DNA of 64,000 nucleotides from Mesorhizobium amorphae CCNWGS0123. Its GTDB lineage: Bacteria; Pseudomonadota; Alphaproteobacteria; Rhizobiales; Rhizobiaceae. Position numbers and translations under genes: made by a program. Positions 1-9,151 of the stretch are shown here, piece by piece (the stretch's first letter is position 1; every line of letters starts with the position of its first letter). A model generated the notes under the pieces. The model ran no database searches. It saw only the letters and a program-made list of their open reading frames with translations, and was not told the origin of the DNA. Location: contig NZ_CP015318.1 of assembly GCF_001686985.1 (NCBI RefSeq), positions 6,136,001-6,200,000 of the forward strand, read 5' to 3'.

Positions 1-195
1 TCTCTACCCACTGGGAAGTCTACGCATCGGAACAGCCGGAACAGATTTTCCGACCGGGCATAGAGACTGGCCCGGCTTTTGCTTGTCAAGCGAAACGCTA
101 GCAAGAGTCGCTTACCGGAGCGTTATCCGGACGAAAGATAGCAAAAAACAACCGGGAATTGCCCCAAATTCACTGCGGGGAAACGTATTTTACGC

Positions 196-1013
<818 letters not shown>

Positions 1014-1014
<1 letters not shown>

Positions 1015-1595
1015 TAGTTCTTCGGCGCTCCCTGCTTCGGTGGCGGTGTCATCGACATGATGACGCGCCCGCCGCAGCCGTCGACATTGGCAAGGCCGGT
1101 CTTCATCTGCACGGTGAGCTTGCAGCCCTTCAGCACGTTGGGGCCTTGCGACAGCACCACTTCCTTGCCGGACAGAACGAGCACCTGCGTCTTCATGTCG
1201 AAAGTGCCGTTGTCGCCGGTGGCGATCTGGTCATCCGACTTCATATAGACTTTGTTCTCGACTACCAGATGGTCGATGTTGGCCGAGCCGGTCATCGCCG
1301 AGGCTCCTGCGGCCGCGCCCTTTGCGGCATTGGGATCCTTGACATAGTACACCGTCATCTTGCCGGCCTTGAGCATGGTCGGCCCCTGCGTGACGGTAAC
1401 GTTGCCGCTGAACACGGCGACACTATCCGCCTGGCGGACTTCCAGCTTGTCGCTCTCGATCTGGATCGGCTGGTCGCCCGACAGTTTGAGGCCGGACTGA
1501 CTGGTCGCGCCGGACTGGGCAAGCGAAGGCACCAGGCCGAGCAGCAGCAGCGCCGATGCCGCGCCCACAAGCCGTGCCGAACTACTGGGACGCAT
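1014..1595 (-). CDS. lptA: LPS transport periplasmic protein LptA (OstA family)
   Basis: Periplasmic bridge protein that carries LPS from the inner to the outer membrane. The 193-aa product begins with a Sec signal peptide (basic MRPSSSAR, then an Ala/Leu-rich core ending near SLAQSG). An OstA/LptA beta-jellyroll domain follows, with the typical IQIESDKLEV and FSGNVTVTQG patterns. Its start overlaps the end of lptC by 14 nt and its stop overlaps the lptB start by one base, so the three genes are tightly coupled. Proline-, lysine-rich C-terminal tail. Confidence 0.92.
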
Positions 1596-2295
1596 TCGAT
1601 TCTCCGCTCTTTGCCTCCGCCGCCTTCAGGCTGGCGGCGTCGATGTTGACGCGCACTCTGTTTTCGAAAACCAGAACCTTGCCATTGTCCTGGATCGACA
1701 TCGTGTCCGCCGTGATCCGCGAGCCGCCGCGGCTGACATCGACCGGATCATTCGTCTTCATAGTGCCTTTGCCCATGTCGAGGAAGATGGATTTGAGCTT
1801 GGCCTCGATGCCATCGGTTGTCGTCACCGTGATGTCGCTGGTCAGGTTCATCGTGTTACCGGCGCGATCGTAGATGCCGCGCGTCGCGTTGACGGTCGCC
1901 ACGTTGTCGGGCGCCAGCGGCAATTTGGCATTGATGCCTTCCAGATCGATGATGCCTTGTTTGCCGACGTCCTGGATGGCCCGCAGCGCCGTCAGCGAAT
2001 AGGGCAGCTTCTGCTTGGTGAAGCCGTTGAGCTTGGGATTGGCCATCACCAGCTTGCCGTCGGAGAAGGCGCTGCCGTCGGCCTGCACCGAGATCGACTC
2101 GGGCGCGGCGAGATAGGAGTAGACCGGAAAGGCAACGGCGATGATGGCTGCAAGCAGCGGTACCGCGAATTTTAGCACCCGCACCCGGCGCGAATGCCGC
2201 TGCGCGAGGTCGAAGGCGTCACCACGCGTGCCGGCTGGCGCCGCAGGCGCCAAAGCCGTCTCGGCATTGGTCTGTTCGTTCGATCGCGCTAGCAT
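1582..2295 (-). CDS. lptC: LPS export protein LptC
   Basis: Bitopic inner-membrane protein of the LPS transport machine; it accepts LPS from LptBFG and passes it to LptA. The 237-aa product has a cytoplasmic N-terminus of about 45 residues, one transmembrane helix (roughly 47-68, FAVPLLAAIIAVAFPVYSYL) and a periplasmic LptC-type beta domain. It is the first gene of the minus-strand lpt cluster. The identification rests on architecture and on the adjacent lptA and lptB, since LptC sequences diverge widely. Confidence 0.88.
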   Translation of the reverse strand: MLARSNEQTNAETALAPAAPAGTRGDAFDLAQRHSRRVRVLKFAVPLLAAIIAVAFPVYSYLAAPESISVQADGSAFSDGKLVMANPKLNGFTKQKLPYSLTALRAIQDVGKQGIIDLEGINAKLPLAPDNVATVNATRGIYDRAGNTMNLTSDITVTTTDGIEAKLKSIFLDMGKGTMKTNDPVDVSRGGSRITADTMSIQDNGKVLVFENRVRVNIDAASLKAAEAKSGESNASQ

Positions 2296-2598
2296 GACTA
2301 TTTTCTAATAAACCCTTGCCCGCCAAACCACCGCCTATAGGTGGGATGCCGGTCCCCGCAAGCAAGCACAAGCCGAGGAAAACCGCAAAAATATGACGGC
2401 CGCTGTCTTACAAACGGAAATGAAGGCGACACAATTTCCGCACTTCATAGCAGATACGGACACGCAGCGTTAATTTTTCGTGAAACGCTGCTTCGCAGCC
2501 GCAGACAATCTTGTGTCCTGCGCAAACCGCAGGAAACGGTAGCCGGGCGTTGGCGCTTGCTTTAAAAGCATCTCTTCCCACCGACCGCGAGGCTGACC
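2296..2598. other. 303-bp divergent intergenic region, lptC / sppA
   Basis: This spacer separates divergent lptC and sppA and should hold both promoters. It is less G+C-rich than the flanking genes. I see no convincing promoter pair, palindrome or small gene in it. Confidence 0.5.
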
Positions 2599-3555
2599 AT
2601 GGCACTGAGAGCCGACGACCTGATCGACCGCCGCCGTTTGCGCCGCAAGCTGACATTCTGGCGCGTTGCCGCGCTCGGCGTCGCGGCGGCCGCACTGATC
2701 GCGCTGTCGGCGTGGGTCTACAGCGACGACTTCACCGGTTCGGCGGTCGACCACATCGCCAAGGTCAGGATCGAAGGCACCATCACCGAGGACGAGGATC
2801 TGATCAAACGGCTGGAAACCATCCGCCAGTCCGCGAAGGTGAAAGGCGTCATCCTGTCGATCGATTCCCCCGGCGGCACCACGGTCGGCGGCGAATCGAT
2901 CTTCGAAGAGGTGCGCAAGCTCGCCGCCGACAAGCCCGTGGTGGCGGAGGTCGGCACGCTCGCCGCATCCGCCGGCTACATGATCGCAAGTGCCGCCGAC
3001 CACATCGTCGCCCGCAAATCCTCCATCGTCGGTTCGATCGGCGTGCTGATCCAATATCCCGACGTCAGCGGCTTGATGGACAAGCTCGGCATCAAGCTGG
3101 AGGAAGTGAAGTCCTCGCCGCTGAAGGCCTCGCCCTCGCCCTTCAAGCCGACCAATGACGACGAGCGCGCCATGGTCCGCAAGCTCATCCTCGACAGCTA
3201 CGACTGGTTCGTCGGCATCGTCGCCGAACGGCGCAAGATGACCCGCGAGCAGGCGCTGGCACTTGCCGACGGCTCGATCTTCACCGGCCGCCAGGCGCTT
3301 GCCAACCACCTGATCGACGCCGTCGGCGGCGAAACCGAGGCGATCGACTGGCTGGCGACCAAGGGCGTCGACGCCAAGCTCAAGGTGGTGGAATGGAAGG
3401 ACACGCAAGGGCGTGGCAGTTTCCTGTTCTCCAAGACAATGGCCAGGACGATTGCCGGCGCGCTCGGCCTTCCCGACGCCGGCGGTGACGTGATCCACGA
3501 AATTGGAGCGGATCGCTTGTTTCTTGACGGTCTCGTTTCGGTCTGGCACCCTTGA
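2599..3555 (+). CDS. sppA: signal peptide peptidase SppA (S49 family, short form)
   Basis: Membrane-bound serine protease that degrades cleaved signal peptides. The 318-aa product is the short, single-domain form. One N-terminal transmembrane segment lies at about 25-46 (AALGVAAAALIALSAWVY). The S49 core contains SIDSPGGTTVGGES and the nucleophile region GTLAASAGYMIAS. The ATG is preceded by GAGG at 6-nt spacing. It is followed by ihfB about 80 bp downstream on the same strand. Confidence 0.92.
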   Translation: MALRADDLIDRRRLRRKLTFWRVAALGVAAAALIALSAWVYSDDFTGSAVDHIAKVRIEGTITEDEDLIKRLETIRQSAKVKGVILSIDSPGGTTVGGESIFEEVRKLAADKPVVAEVGTLAASAGYMIASAADHIVARKSSIVGSIGVLIQYPDVSGLMDKLGIKLEEVKSSPLKASPSPFKPTNDDERAMVRKLILDSYDWFVGIVAERRKMTREQALALADGSIFTGRQALANHLIDAVGGETEAIDWLATKGVDAKLKVVEWKDTQGRGSFLFSKTMARTIAGALGLPDAGGDVIHEIGADRLFLDGLVSVWHP

Positions 3556-3635
3556 CGGGCCGTTTGGGACGGATGAAAAAGCAAATAAAATCATCCTCAT
3601 AATTTGACCGCAGTGCTTTCACGGGGACCGTTCTC

Positions 3636-3920
3636 ATGATCAAATCCGAACTTGTGCAGATCATTGCCACGCGCAATCCGCATCTTTTCCTGCGCGACGT
3701 CGAAAACATCGTCGGCGCCATTTTCGACGAGATCACCGACGCCCTTGCCGAAGGCAACCGGGTCGAACTGCGCGGTTTCGGCGCTTTTTCGGTGAAAAAC
3801 CGCCCCGCCCGCACCGGCCGCAACCCACGCACCGGCGAATCCGTCGAGGTCGAGGAGAAGTGGGTGCCGTTCTTCAAGACCGGCAAGGAGTTGCGTGAAA
3901 GGCTGAACGGCGGCAAATAG
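3636..3920 (+). CDS. ihfB: integration host factor subunit beta
   Basis: DNA-bending HU/IHF-family protein that pairs with IhfA in the nucleoid. The 94-aa product has the usual family length, starts MIKSELVQ, and has the beta-arm motif RGFGAFSVKNRPARTGRNP, including the Pro that intercalates into DNA. The C-terminal helix ends GKELRERLNGGK. The gene order sppA-ihfB-lapA-like on one strand fits the pattern in many alphaproteobacteria (from memory). I prefer IhfB over HU because of the N-terminal and arm sequences. Confidence 0.93.
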   Translation: MIKSELVQIIATRNPHLFLRDVENIVGAIFDEITDALAEGNRVELRGFGAFSVKNRPARTGRNPRTGESVEVEEKWVPFFKTGKELRERLNGGK

Positions 3921-3961
3921 GCGCCGCGCGGGGTCAACCCGGCCTTTCGACAGGAAACCTT

Positions 3962-4306
3962 ATGTTCAATCGCTTCATGCTCATCGTGGTCTTCGTGCCG
4001 CTGGCCGTCATCCTGATCGCGCTGGCCGTCGCCAACCGCGAACTGGTCGCCTTCACGCTGGATCCGTTCAATCCCGGCAACCCGGCGCTGACGCTCACGC
4101 TGCCCCTCTTCATCTTTCTGTTCCTGGCTCTCGCCGTCGGCATGGTCGTCGGCAGCCTGGCGACTTGGGTTAAGCAGGGCCGCTACCGCAAGCTGGCGCG
4201 CCAGCGCGGGGTCGAGGCCGAGAACCTGCGCCAGGCGGTCAGCCGCGCCCCTGCGCCGCCGCAAGGGCCGGCCCAGGGGACAGCTTTGCCGAAGCCGACG
4301 GCCTGA
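3962..4306 (+). CDS. LapA/DUF1049-family small inner-membrane protein
   Basis: The 114-aa protein has two hydrophobic helices (about 6-24 and 46-68) followed by a basic stretch and a Pro/Ala-rich tail (APAPPQGPAQG). This matches the LapA (DUF1049) family, known in E. coli for a role in controlling LPS assembly with LapB. There is no LapB-like TPR gene nearby, so a role in LPS regulation here is inferred from the family alone. It lies 41 bp after ihfB and is probably cotranscribed with it. Confidence 0.8.
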   Translation: MFNRFMLIVVFVPLAVILIALAVANRELVAFTLDPFNPGNPALTLTLPLFIFLFLALAVGMVVGSLATWVKQGRYRKLARQRGVEAENLRQAVSRAPAPPQGPAQGTALPKPTA

Positions 4307-4343
4307 AGCACGGTTTGGTGCCTTTCGCTCCACGGAGTTTTTC

Positions 4344-5309
4344 ATGCTGACCATTTCGGCCGCCGAGGTCGACCATGCCCTGAGCTTCAAGGGACTGGTC
4401 GAGACGTTGCGCAGTGCCTTTCGCGACGGCGCCGTGCAGCCGGTCCGTCACCATCACACCATCGAACGGCCCGATGGTGCGGCCTCTACGTTGCTGCTGA
4501 TGCCGGCCTGGACCGATTTCAACGCTGCCGGCACCTCGGCGGGCGGCCATATCGGCGTCAAGATCGTCACCGTATCGCCCGACAACAATGCCATCGGCAA
4601 ACCCGCGGTGATGGGGCTTTATCTCCTGCTCGATGGCGCGACCGGCGAGCCCGAGGCCATGATCGACGGCCAGCGGCTGACGCAGTGGCGCACCGCCTGC
4701 GCCTCGGCGCTGGCCGCGTCCTACCTCGCCCGCGAGGATGCCTCGCGGCTACTGGTGGTCGGCGCCGGCGCGCTGTCGCCGTTCCTCGCCAAGGCGCACT
4801 CGGCGGTGCGGCCGATCAAGACCATCCGCATCTGGAACCGCACGCCGGCCAATGCCGAAAAGGTCGCGGCTGAATTGCGCGCGGAGGGTTTCCCGGCCAG
4901 CGCCGCCGGCGATCTCGACGCCGAACTCGGCGAGGCCGACATTGTCTCGTCGGCGACCATCACGACGGCGCCGCTGATCAGGGGCGCACTGCTGAAACCA
5001 GGCGCACATGTCGACCTGGTCGGCGGCTTCACGCCGACGATGCGCGAAAGCGACGACGACGCCATTCAGCGCGCCCGCGTCTATGTCGACACCCGCGCCG
5101 GCGCCACCAAGGAAGCCGGCGATATCGTCCAGCCGCTGGCCTCCGGCGTGCTGAAACCGGAAGCCATCGTCGCCGATCTGCATGAACTGGCCCGCGGTGA
5201 AAAGCAGGGCCGGCAGAGCGTCGACGAGATCACGCTATTCAAATCGGTCGGCGCAGCCCTCGAGGATCTCGCCGCCGGCATCGCGGTCTACAAAGCGCTC
5301 AAGGATTAG
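4344..5309 (+). CDS. ornithine cyclodeaminase / mu-crystallin family protein
   Basis: NAD(P)-dependent family whose members include ornithine cyclodeaminase, alanine dehydrogenase and ketimine reductases. The 321-aa product has the family's N-terminal substrate region (GGHIGVKIVTVSPDN, DGQRLTQWRTACASALAA) and a Rossmann fold starting LLVVGAGALSPFLAKAH. The substrate cannot be settled from sequence. It lies 37 bp after the LapA-like gene, and its 3' end runs into a TAG-heptad array shared with the convergent VOC gene. Confidence 0.85.
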   Translation: MLTISAAEVDHALSFKGLVETLRSAFRDGAVQPVRHHHTIERPDGAASTLLLMPAWTDFNAAGTSAGGHIGVKIVTVSPDNNAIGKPAVMGLYLLLDGATGEPEAMIDGQRLTQWRTACASALAASYLAREDASRLLVVGAGALSPFLAKAHSAVRPIKTIRIWNRTPANAEKVAAELRAEGFPASAAGDLDAELGEADIVSSATITTAPLIRGALLKPGAHVDLVGGFTPTMRESDDDAIQRARVYVDTRAGATKEAGDIVQPLASGVLKPEAIVADLHELARGEKQGRQSVDEITLFKSVGAALEDLAAGIAVYKALKD

Positions 5310-5363
5310 GCAGTGGGCAATAGGCAATAGGCGAACACCAACCCTACTGCCTACTGGCCTATC
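5307..5363. repeat. TAG-heptad inverted array, site 1
   Basis: The left arm after the cyclodeaminase stop has TAG at 5307, 5321 and 5328 (7-nt frame, one copy degenerated to TGG). The right arm has CTA at 5344, 5351 and 5359. The repeat units, TAGGCAR and its complement CTACTGC, let the arms pair as a hairpin between the convergent genes. The CTA at 5351 is itself the stop codon of the VOC gene. It probably acts as a bidirectional 3'-end structure; that function is inferred. Confidence 0.6.
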
Positions 5364-5728
5364 TCGTTCAGCCAATAGACCCGCAACCGGTGATTGTCGG
5401 GGTCGAGCGCGACGAAGGTGCGGCCGAAATCCATGTCGGTCGGCCTTTGCAGGATGTTCAGGCCGCGCCCGGCCCAGTTCTCATGGGCGGCGTCGACCGC
5501 ATCAGGCGTATGCAGCGCAAAGACCAGCTCGGCGCCGCCACCCGCCGCCGCGGCCGCCGGCTCCACCGTGTGGCGCGACCACAGGCCAAGCTTGAAGCCG
5601 CCGTCGAGCACGAACAGCACGAAGGTCGGCGACGCCTCGACCGGCTGGCGTCCGAGCAACGCGCCATAGAAGGCGCCACTCCGCTCCGGGCTGTCGACAT
5701 AGAGGATGACGAAATTGGGGGTGTTCAT
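5351..5728 (-). CDS. VOC-superfamily (glyoxalase/bleomycin-resistance-like) protein
   Basis: The 125-aa protein has the length and pattern of a single VOC module pair: an N-terminal beta strand NFVILYVDSPERSGAFYGALLG and a C-terminal GRTFVALDPDNHRLRVY. Members bind metals or small molecules; the substrate is unknown. It lies 99 bp downstream of the WYL regulator on the same strand, so the regulator may control it. Its stop codon is part of a heptad repeat array. Confidence 0.82.
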   Translation of the reverse strand: MNTPNFVILYVDSPERSGAFYGALLGRQPVEASPTFVLFVLDGGFKLGLWSRHTVEPAAAAAGGGAELVFALHTPDAVDAAHENWAGRGLNILQRPTDMDFGRTFVALDPDNHRLRVYWLNEIGQ

Positions 5729-5827
5729 GTCTGCTCTCCAAAGTGTTTCGATTGGAGGAGCATAGGCAGTCCCACTGTCAGATTCTGGCAGCAGCCGATT
5801 GGAAGAACACGAAAAGTTCGGACGGGA

Positions 5828-6526
5828 TCAGCCGCCAGGCGGGGACCGCGGCGTATCCAGCGTCGTTCGCCATTCCCTGAGCAAGGCCTGCCGCCGGCGC
5901 GGGTAGCGGACATCGGTGGCGTTGAGTCCGGAGATGCGATCGGCGCGAAAATGACGAAAATCCTGCCGCGCCTCGCACCAGGCCACCACGACCCGCACCT
6001 TGTCGAAGAAGCCGAGTGCAAACGGCCAGACCATGCGCTCGGAGGCCGCACCGCCGGCGTCACGGTAGAGGAAGCCGAGCTTGCGCTCATTGCGGATGGC
6101 CTGCCGCACCAGGCTGAGATCTATGCCTTCGACGGCGCCAGCGGCCGGTCCGACCAGCAGCGTGCTGGCATCGAGTTCCTCGCGCAGATCGTCCGGCAGC
6201 ACCGCGGCGATCTTGGCCAGCGCGTCTGTGGCGGCGGCCGACAGCCGCGAATCCGGCTGCTTGGCCACCCAGCGCGAGCCGAGCACGATGGCCTCGATCT
6301 CTTCATCGGTGAACATCAGCGGCGGCAGCATGAAGCCGGGCCTGAGCACATAGCCAAGCCCCGCCTCGCCCTCGATTGGCGCGCCCTGACCCTGCAGCGT
6401 CGCGATGTCGCGGTAGAGCGTGCGGATCGAGATGCCCATCTCGCCGGCAAGCGTGCGCCCGCTCACTGGCCGGCGATGCCGGCGCAGGAGCTGGATCAGG
6501 TCGAGCAGGCGTGCGGAGCGGGACAT
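5828..6526 (-). CDS. YafY-type HTH/WYL transcriptional regulator
   Basis: The 232-aa product (start MSRSARLLDL at 6526) has an N-terminal HTH_11 winged helix (about 1-60, ISIRTLYRDIATLQGQG). A WYL-type sensing domain follows, with a C-terminal FDKVRVVVAWCEARQDFRHFR and RYPRRRQALLREWR. Such regulators usually control neighbouring enzymes; here the likely target is the downstream VOC gene. A start 14 codons upstream (6568) is possible but adds sequence that does not resemble the family. Confidence 0.87.
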   Translation of the reverse strand: MSRSARLLDLIQLLRRHRRPVSGRTLAGEMGISIRTLYRDIATLQGQGAPIEGEAGLGYVLRPGFMLPPLMFTDEEIEAIVLGSRWVAKQPDSRLSAAATDALAKIAAVLPDDLREELDASTLLVGPAAGAVEGIDLSLVRQAIRNERKLGFLYRDAGGAASERMVWPFALGFFDKVRVVVAWCEARQDFRHFRADRISGLNATDVRYPRRRQALLREWRTTLDTPRSPPGG

Positions 6527-6637
6527 GATCCCAGATTTGCCTGCTTCCTCGAGCGAGGTCCATCGCATCGCCGGACCATTTTGTTGCGAAGCCGGTGGCC
6601 CTATGTCAAAAGCGGCCTGCCGTTCCGGAGACCTTTC

Positions 6638-7729
6638 TTGAAATCCTTTCGCGACCGAAACCGCGACAACCGCCCGCGCCAGCCTGCGAGATCCGGGACG
6701 GAGCAGTCACGCCCACGCGACGGCGGTCATCCGGTCAAGCCGGCGCCAAAGCCTGACGAAAGAAACGAGATACGAGCGCAGGACCGGTCCGAACCGAAGC
6801 CCACACCGCGCATCCTTGCCCGCCGCGACGGCGTCTTGCCCGCCGAACGGCTGCCGCTGATCCTCGAAGTTGCGCCCAATACCGATTATGCGCTGCTCGA
6901 CAGCGGCGCCGGCCAAAAACTCGAGCAATATGGCCCCTATCGCATCGTGCGGCCCGAGGGCCAGGCGATCTGGCAGAAAGCGCTGCCCGCGAAGGACTGG
7001 GACCGTGCCGACGCCATCTTCACCGGCGATACCGACGAGGAAGGCATCGGCCGCTGGCGCTTCCCGCGGACGCCGCTCGGCGAGACCTGGCCGATGAAGC
7101 ATGACGGCATCGACTATCTCGGCCGCTTCACCTCGTTTCGCCATGTCGGCGTCTTTCCCGAGCAGGCTTCGCACTGGGATCATATGGCCGGCCTGATCGC
7201 GGCGGCGAAGCGGCCGGTCAAGGTGCTGAACCTGTTCGGCTACACCGGGCTTGCCTCCCTGGTGGCGGCCCGCGCCGGGGCCGAGGTCACCCATGTCGAT
7301 GCCTCCAAGAAGGCGATCGGCTGGGCGCGCGAGAACCAGGAGATGGCCGGGCTGGGCAACAAGCCGATCCGCTGGATCGTCGACGACGCAGTGAAGTTCG
7401 CCGAGCGCGAGGAGCGCCGCGGCAGCCGCTACGACATCGTCCTGTTCGACCCGCCCGCCTATGGCCGCGGGCCCAAGGGCGAGGTCTGGCAATTGTTCGA
7501 GGATCTGCCTGGGTTGACCGATCTCTGCCGCGCGATCCTGACGCCCAGACCGCTGGCCGTGGTGCTGACCGCCTATTCGATCCGCGCCTCCTTCTTCGCG
7601 ATCCATGCCTTGATGCGCGACACTTTTGCCGGCATGGGCGGCACGGTGGAGTCGGGCGAATTGATCATCCGCGAGAAATCCGCCGGCCGGGCGCTGTCGA
7701 CCTCGCTGTTTTCGCGCTGGGTGGCCTGA
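6638..7729 (+). CDS. class I SAM-dependent rRNA large-subunit methyltransferase (RlmI-like)
   Basis: I chose the TTG start at 6638 because CCGGAG sits 7 nt upstream, giving 363 aa; the reading frame stays open further upstream but that part is not protein-like. The N-terminus (about 60 residues) is basic and disordered. The SAM-binding motif I is VLNLFGYTGLASLVAARAGA, acidic loop THVDASKKA, and the catalytic motif DPPAYGRGPKGE is typical of RlmI/RlmK-type 23S rRNA methyltransferases. The next gene starts directly after its stop, and a third overlaps, forming a compact RNA-modification/lspA cluster. Confidence 0.85.
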   Translation: MKSFRDRNRDNRPRQPARSGTEQSRPRDGGHPVKPAPKPDERNEIRAQDRSEPKPTPRILARRDGVLPAERLPLILEVAPNTDYALLDSGAGQKLEQYGPYRIVRPEGQAIWQKALPAKDWDRADAIFTGDTDEEGIGRWRFPRTPLGETWPMKHDGIDYLGRFTSFRHVGVFPEQASHWDHMAGLIAAAKRPVKVLNLFGYTGLASLVAARAGAEVTHVDASKKAIGWARENQEMAGLGNKPIRWIVDDAVKFAEREERRGSRYDIVLFDPPAYGRGPKGEVWQLFEDLPGLTDLCRAILTPRPLAVVLTAYSIRASFFAIHALMRDTFAGMGGTVESGELIIREKSAGRALSTSLFSRWVA

Positions 7730-8587
7730 ATGAGCGAGCGGCACGCAGGCGCGCCAGGGCAGGTCAAGGAAGTCACCAGCCTCGCCAATCCGCTGGTCAA
7801 GGACATCAAAGCGCTCGCCTTGAAGAAATTCCGCGACCAGCAGAATGCCTTCATGGCCGAGGGCCTCAAGCTGGTCATCGACGCGCTCGACCTCGGCTGG
7901 TCGATCAAGACGCTGATCTTCGCCAAGGCAGGGCGCGGCAATGCGGTGGTCGAAAAGGTCGCGGCGCGCACCGTCGCCGCCGGCGGCACCGTGCTCGAAG
8001 TTTCCGAAAAGGTGCTGACGGCGATTACCCGCCGCGACAATCCGCAAATGGTGGTCGGCGTCTTTGCCCAGAAACTCCTGCCGCTGAAGGACATCCGCGC
8101 CAGGGACGGCGATGTCTGGGTGGCGCTCGACCGGGTGCGCGACCCCGGTAATCTCGGCACCGTCATCCGCACCGTCGATGCCGTCGGCGCCAAGGGCGTC
8201 ATCCTGGTCGGCGAAACCACCGATCCGTTCTCCGTCGAGACGGTGCGCGCTACCATGGGCTCGATCTTCGCCGTGCCTGTGGCCAAGGCGACGCCCGAAG
8301 CCTTCCTGGCCTGGCGAAAGAGCTTTTCCGGCCTCGTCGCCGGAACGCATCTGAAGGGCGCGGTCGACTACCGCTCGGTCGATTTCTCCAGGAGCCCGGT
8401 GCTGCTGTTGATGGGTAACGAGCAGCAGGGCCTGCCCGACAGCCTGGCCGAAAGCTGCGACCGGTTGCTCAGGATCCCGCAGGCCGGCCGCGCCGATTCG
8501 CTCAACCTCGCAGTGGCGACAGGCGTCATGCTGTTCGAGATCCGGCGCGGCGCGCTGAAGCTTGGGCCGGAGAACACCAAATCGTGA
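7730..8587 (+). CDS. TrmH/SpoU-family RNA 2'-O-methyltransferase
   Basis: SPOUT-class enzyme that methylates ribose in tRNA or rRNA. The 285-aa product has an N-terminal substrate-binding domain (VTSLANPLVKDIKALALKKF) and the knotted C-terminal domain. Motif 1 is RVRDPGNLGTVIRT, motif 2 LLMGNEQQGLP and motif 3 IPQAGRADSLNLAVATGVML. The ATG follows the preceding stop codon without a gap, and its own stop overlaps the GTG of lspA, so translation is probably coupled. The target nucleotide is unknown. Confidence 0.9.
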   Translation: MSERHAGAPGQVKEVTSLANPLVKDIKALALKKFRDQQNAFMAEGLKLVIDALDLGWSIKTLIFAKAGRGNAVVEKVAARTVAAGGTVLEVSEKVLTAITRRDNPQMVVGVFAQKLLPLKDIRARDGDVWVALDRVRDPGNLGTVIRTVDAVGAKGVILVGETTDPFSVETVRATMGSIFAVPVAKATPEAFLAWRKSFSGLVAGTHLKGAVDYRSVDFSRSPVLLLMGNEQQGLPDSLAESCDRLLRIPQAGRADSLNLAVATGVMLFEIRRGALKLGPENTKS

Positions 8588-9072
8588 AGTCATGGTCCCC
8601 CTATGCCGTGCTGGTCGTCGTCGCCATCGGTCTCGACCAGTGGATAAAACAACTGGTCGAGACCGGCCTCGCCTTTCAGGAGAAGGTCGACCTGGTACCG
8701 TTCCTGGCGCTCTTTCGCACCTACAACACCGGTATCGCCTTCTCGATGTTCTCGTCCTTCGGCGACACCGGCCTGGTGGTCATTGCCGCCCTCGTCGTCG
8801 CCTTCGTGCTCTATCTCGCGACGCGCACGCCGGCCGGCCATGTCCTTTCGCGCACCGGCTTTGCCCTGATCATCGGCGGCGCGCTCGGCAATCTGATCGA
8901 CCGCGCCGTCTATGGCCACGTCATCGACTACATATTGTTCCACACGCCGGTGTGGTCCTTCGCCGTCTTCAACCTCGCCGACGCCTTCATCTCGGTCGGC
9001 GCGGCACTGGTCGTCTTCGACGAACTGATCGGCTGGCGGCGCGAAGCCGAGCCCCAGGGGCCGGACGCCTGA
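8584..9072 (+). CDS. lspA: lipoprotein signal peptidase II LspA
   Basis: Inner-membrane aspartyl protease that removes the signal peptide of diacylated prolipoproteins. The 162-aa product has four hydrophobic segments and both catalytic aspartate motifs: GNLIDRAVYGHVIDYI and FNLADAFISVG. It begins at a GTG that overlaps the stop codon of the upstream methyltransferase gene (GTGA). The length is normal for the family. Confidence 0.95.
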   Translation: MKSWSPYAVLVVVAIGLDQWIKQLVETGLAFQEKVDLVPFLALFRTYNTGIAFSMFSSFGDTGLVVIAALVVAFVLYLATRTPAGHVLSRTGFALIIGGALGNLIDRAVYGHVIDYILFHTPVWSFAVFNLADAFISVGAALVVFDELIGWRREAEPQGPDA

Positions 9073-9151
9073 ACGCCCGACTCGCTTGAAAGATTGACCT
9101 CGCCGGGCCGTCGCCGCACAGTCCGCGCATCGCAATTCCGAGGAGAAAAAA

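Noticed and set aside
2408..2695. 95-codon minus-strand frame in front of sppA
   Set aside because: It overlaps the sppA start, is Arg-rich and lacks any ribosome binding site or family pattern.
5390..6637. In-frame open extension upstream of the RlmI-like gene
   Set aside because: It runs antisense through the VOC and WYL genes. The TTG at 6638 has a good Shine-Dalgarno sequence, so the extension is not coding.
6707..8593. 628-codon minus-strand frame opposite the methyltransferase genes
   Set aside because: Antisense of two genes with clear motifs; no ribosome binding site or domain pattern.
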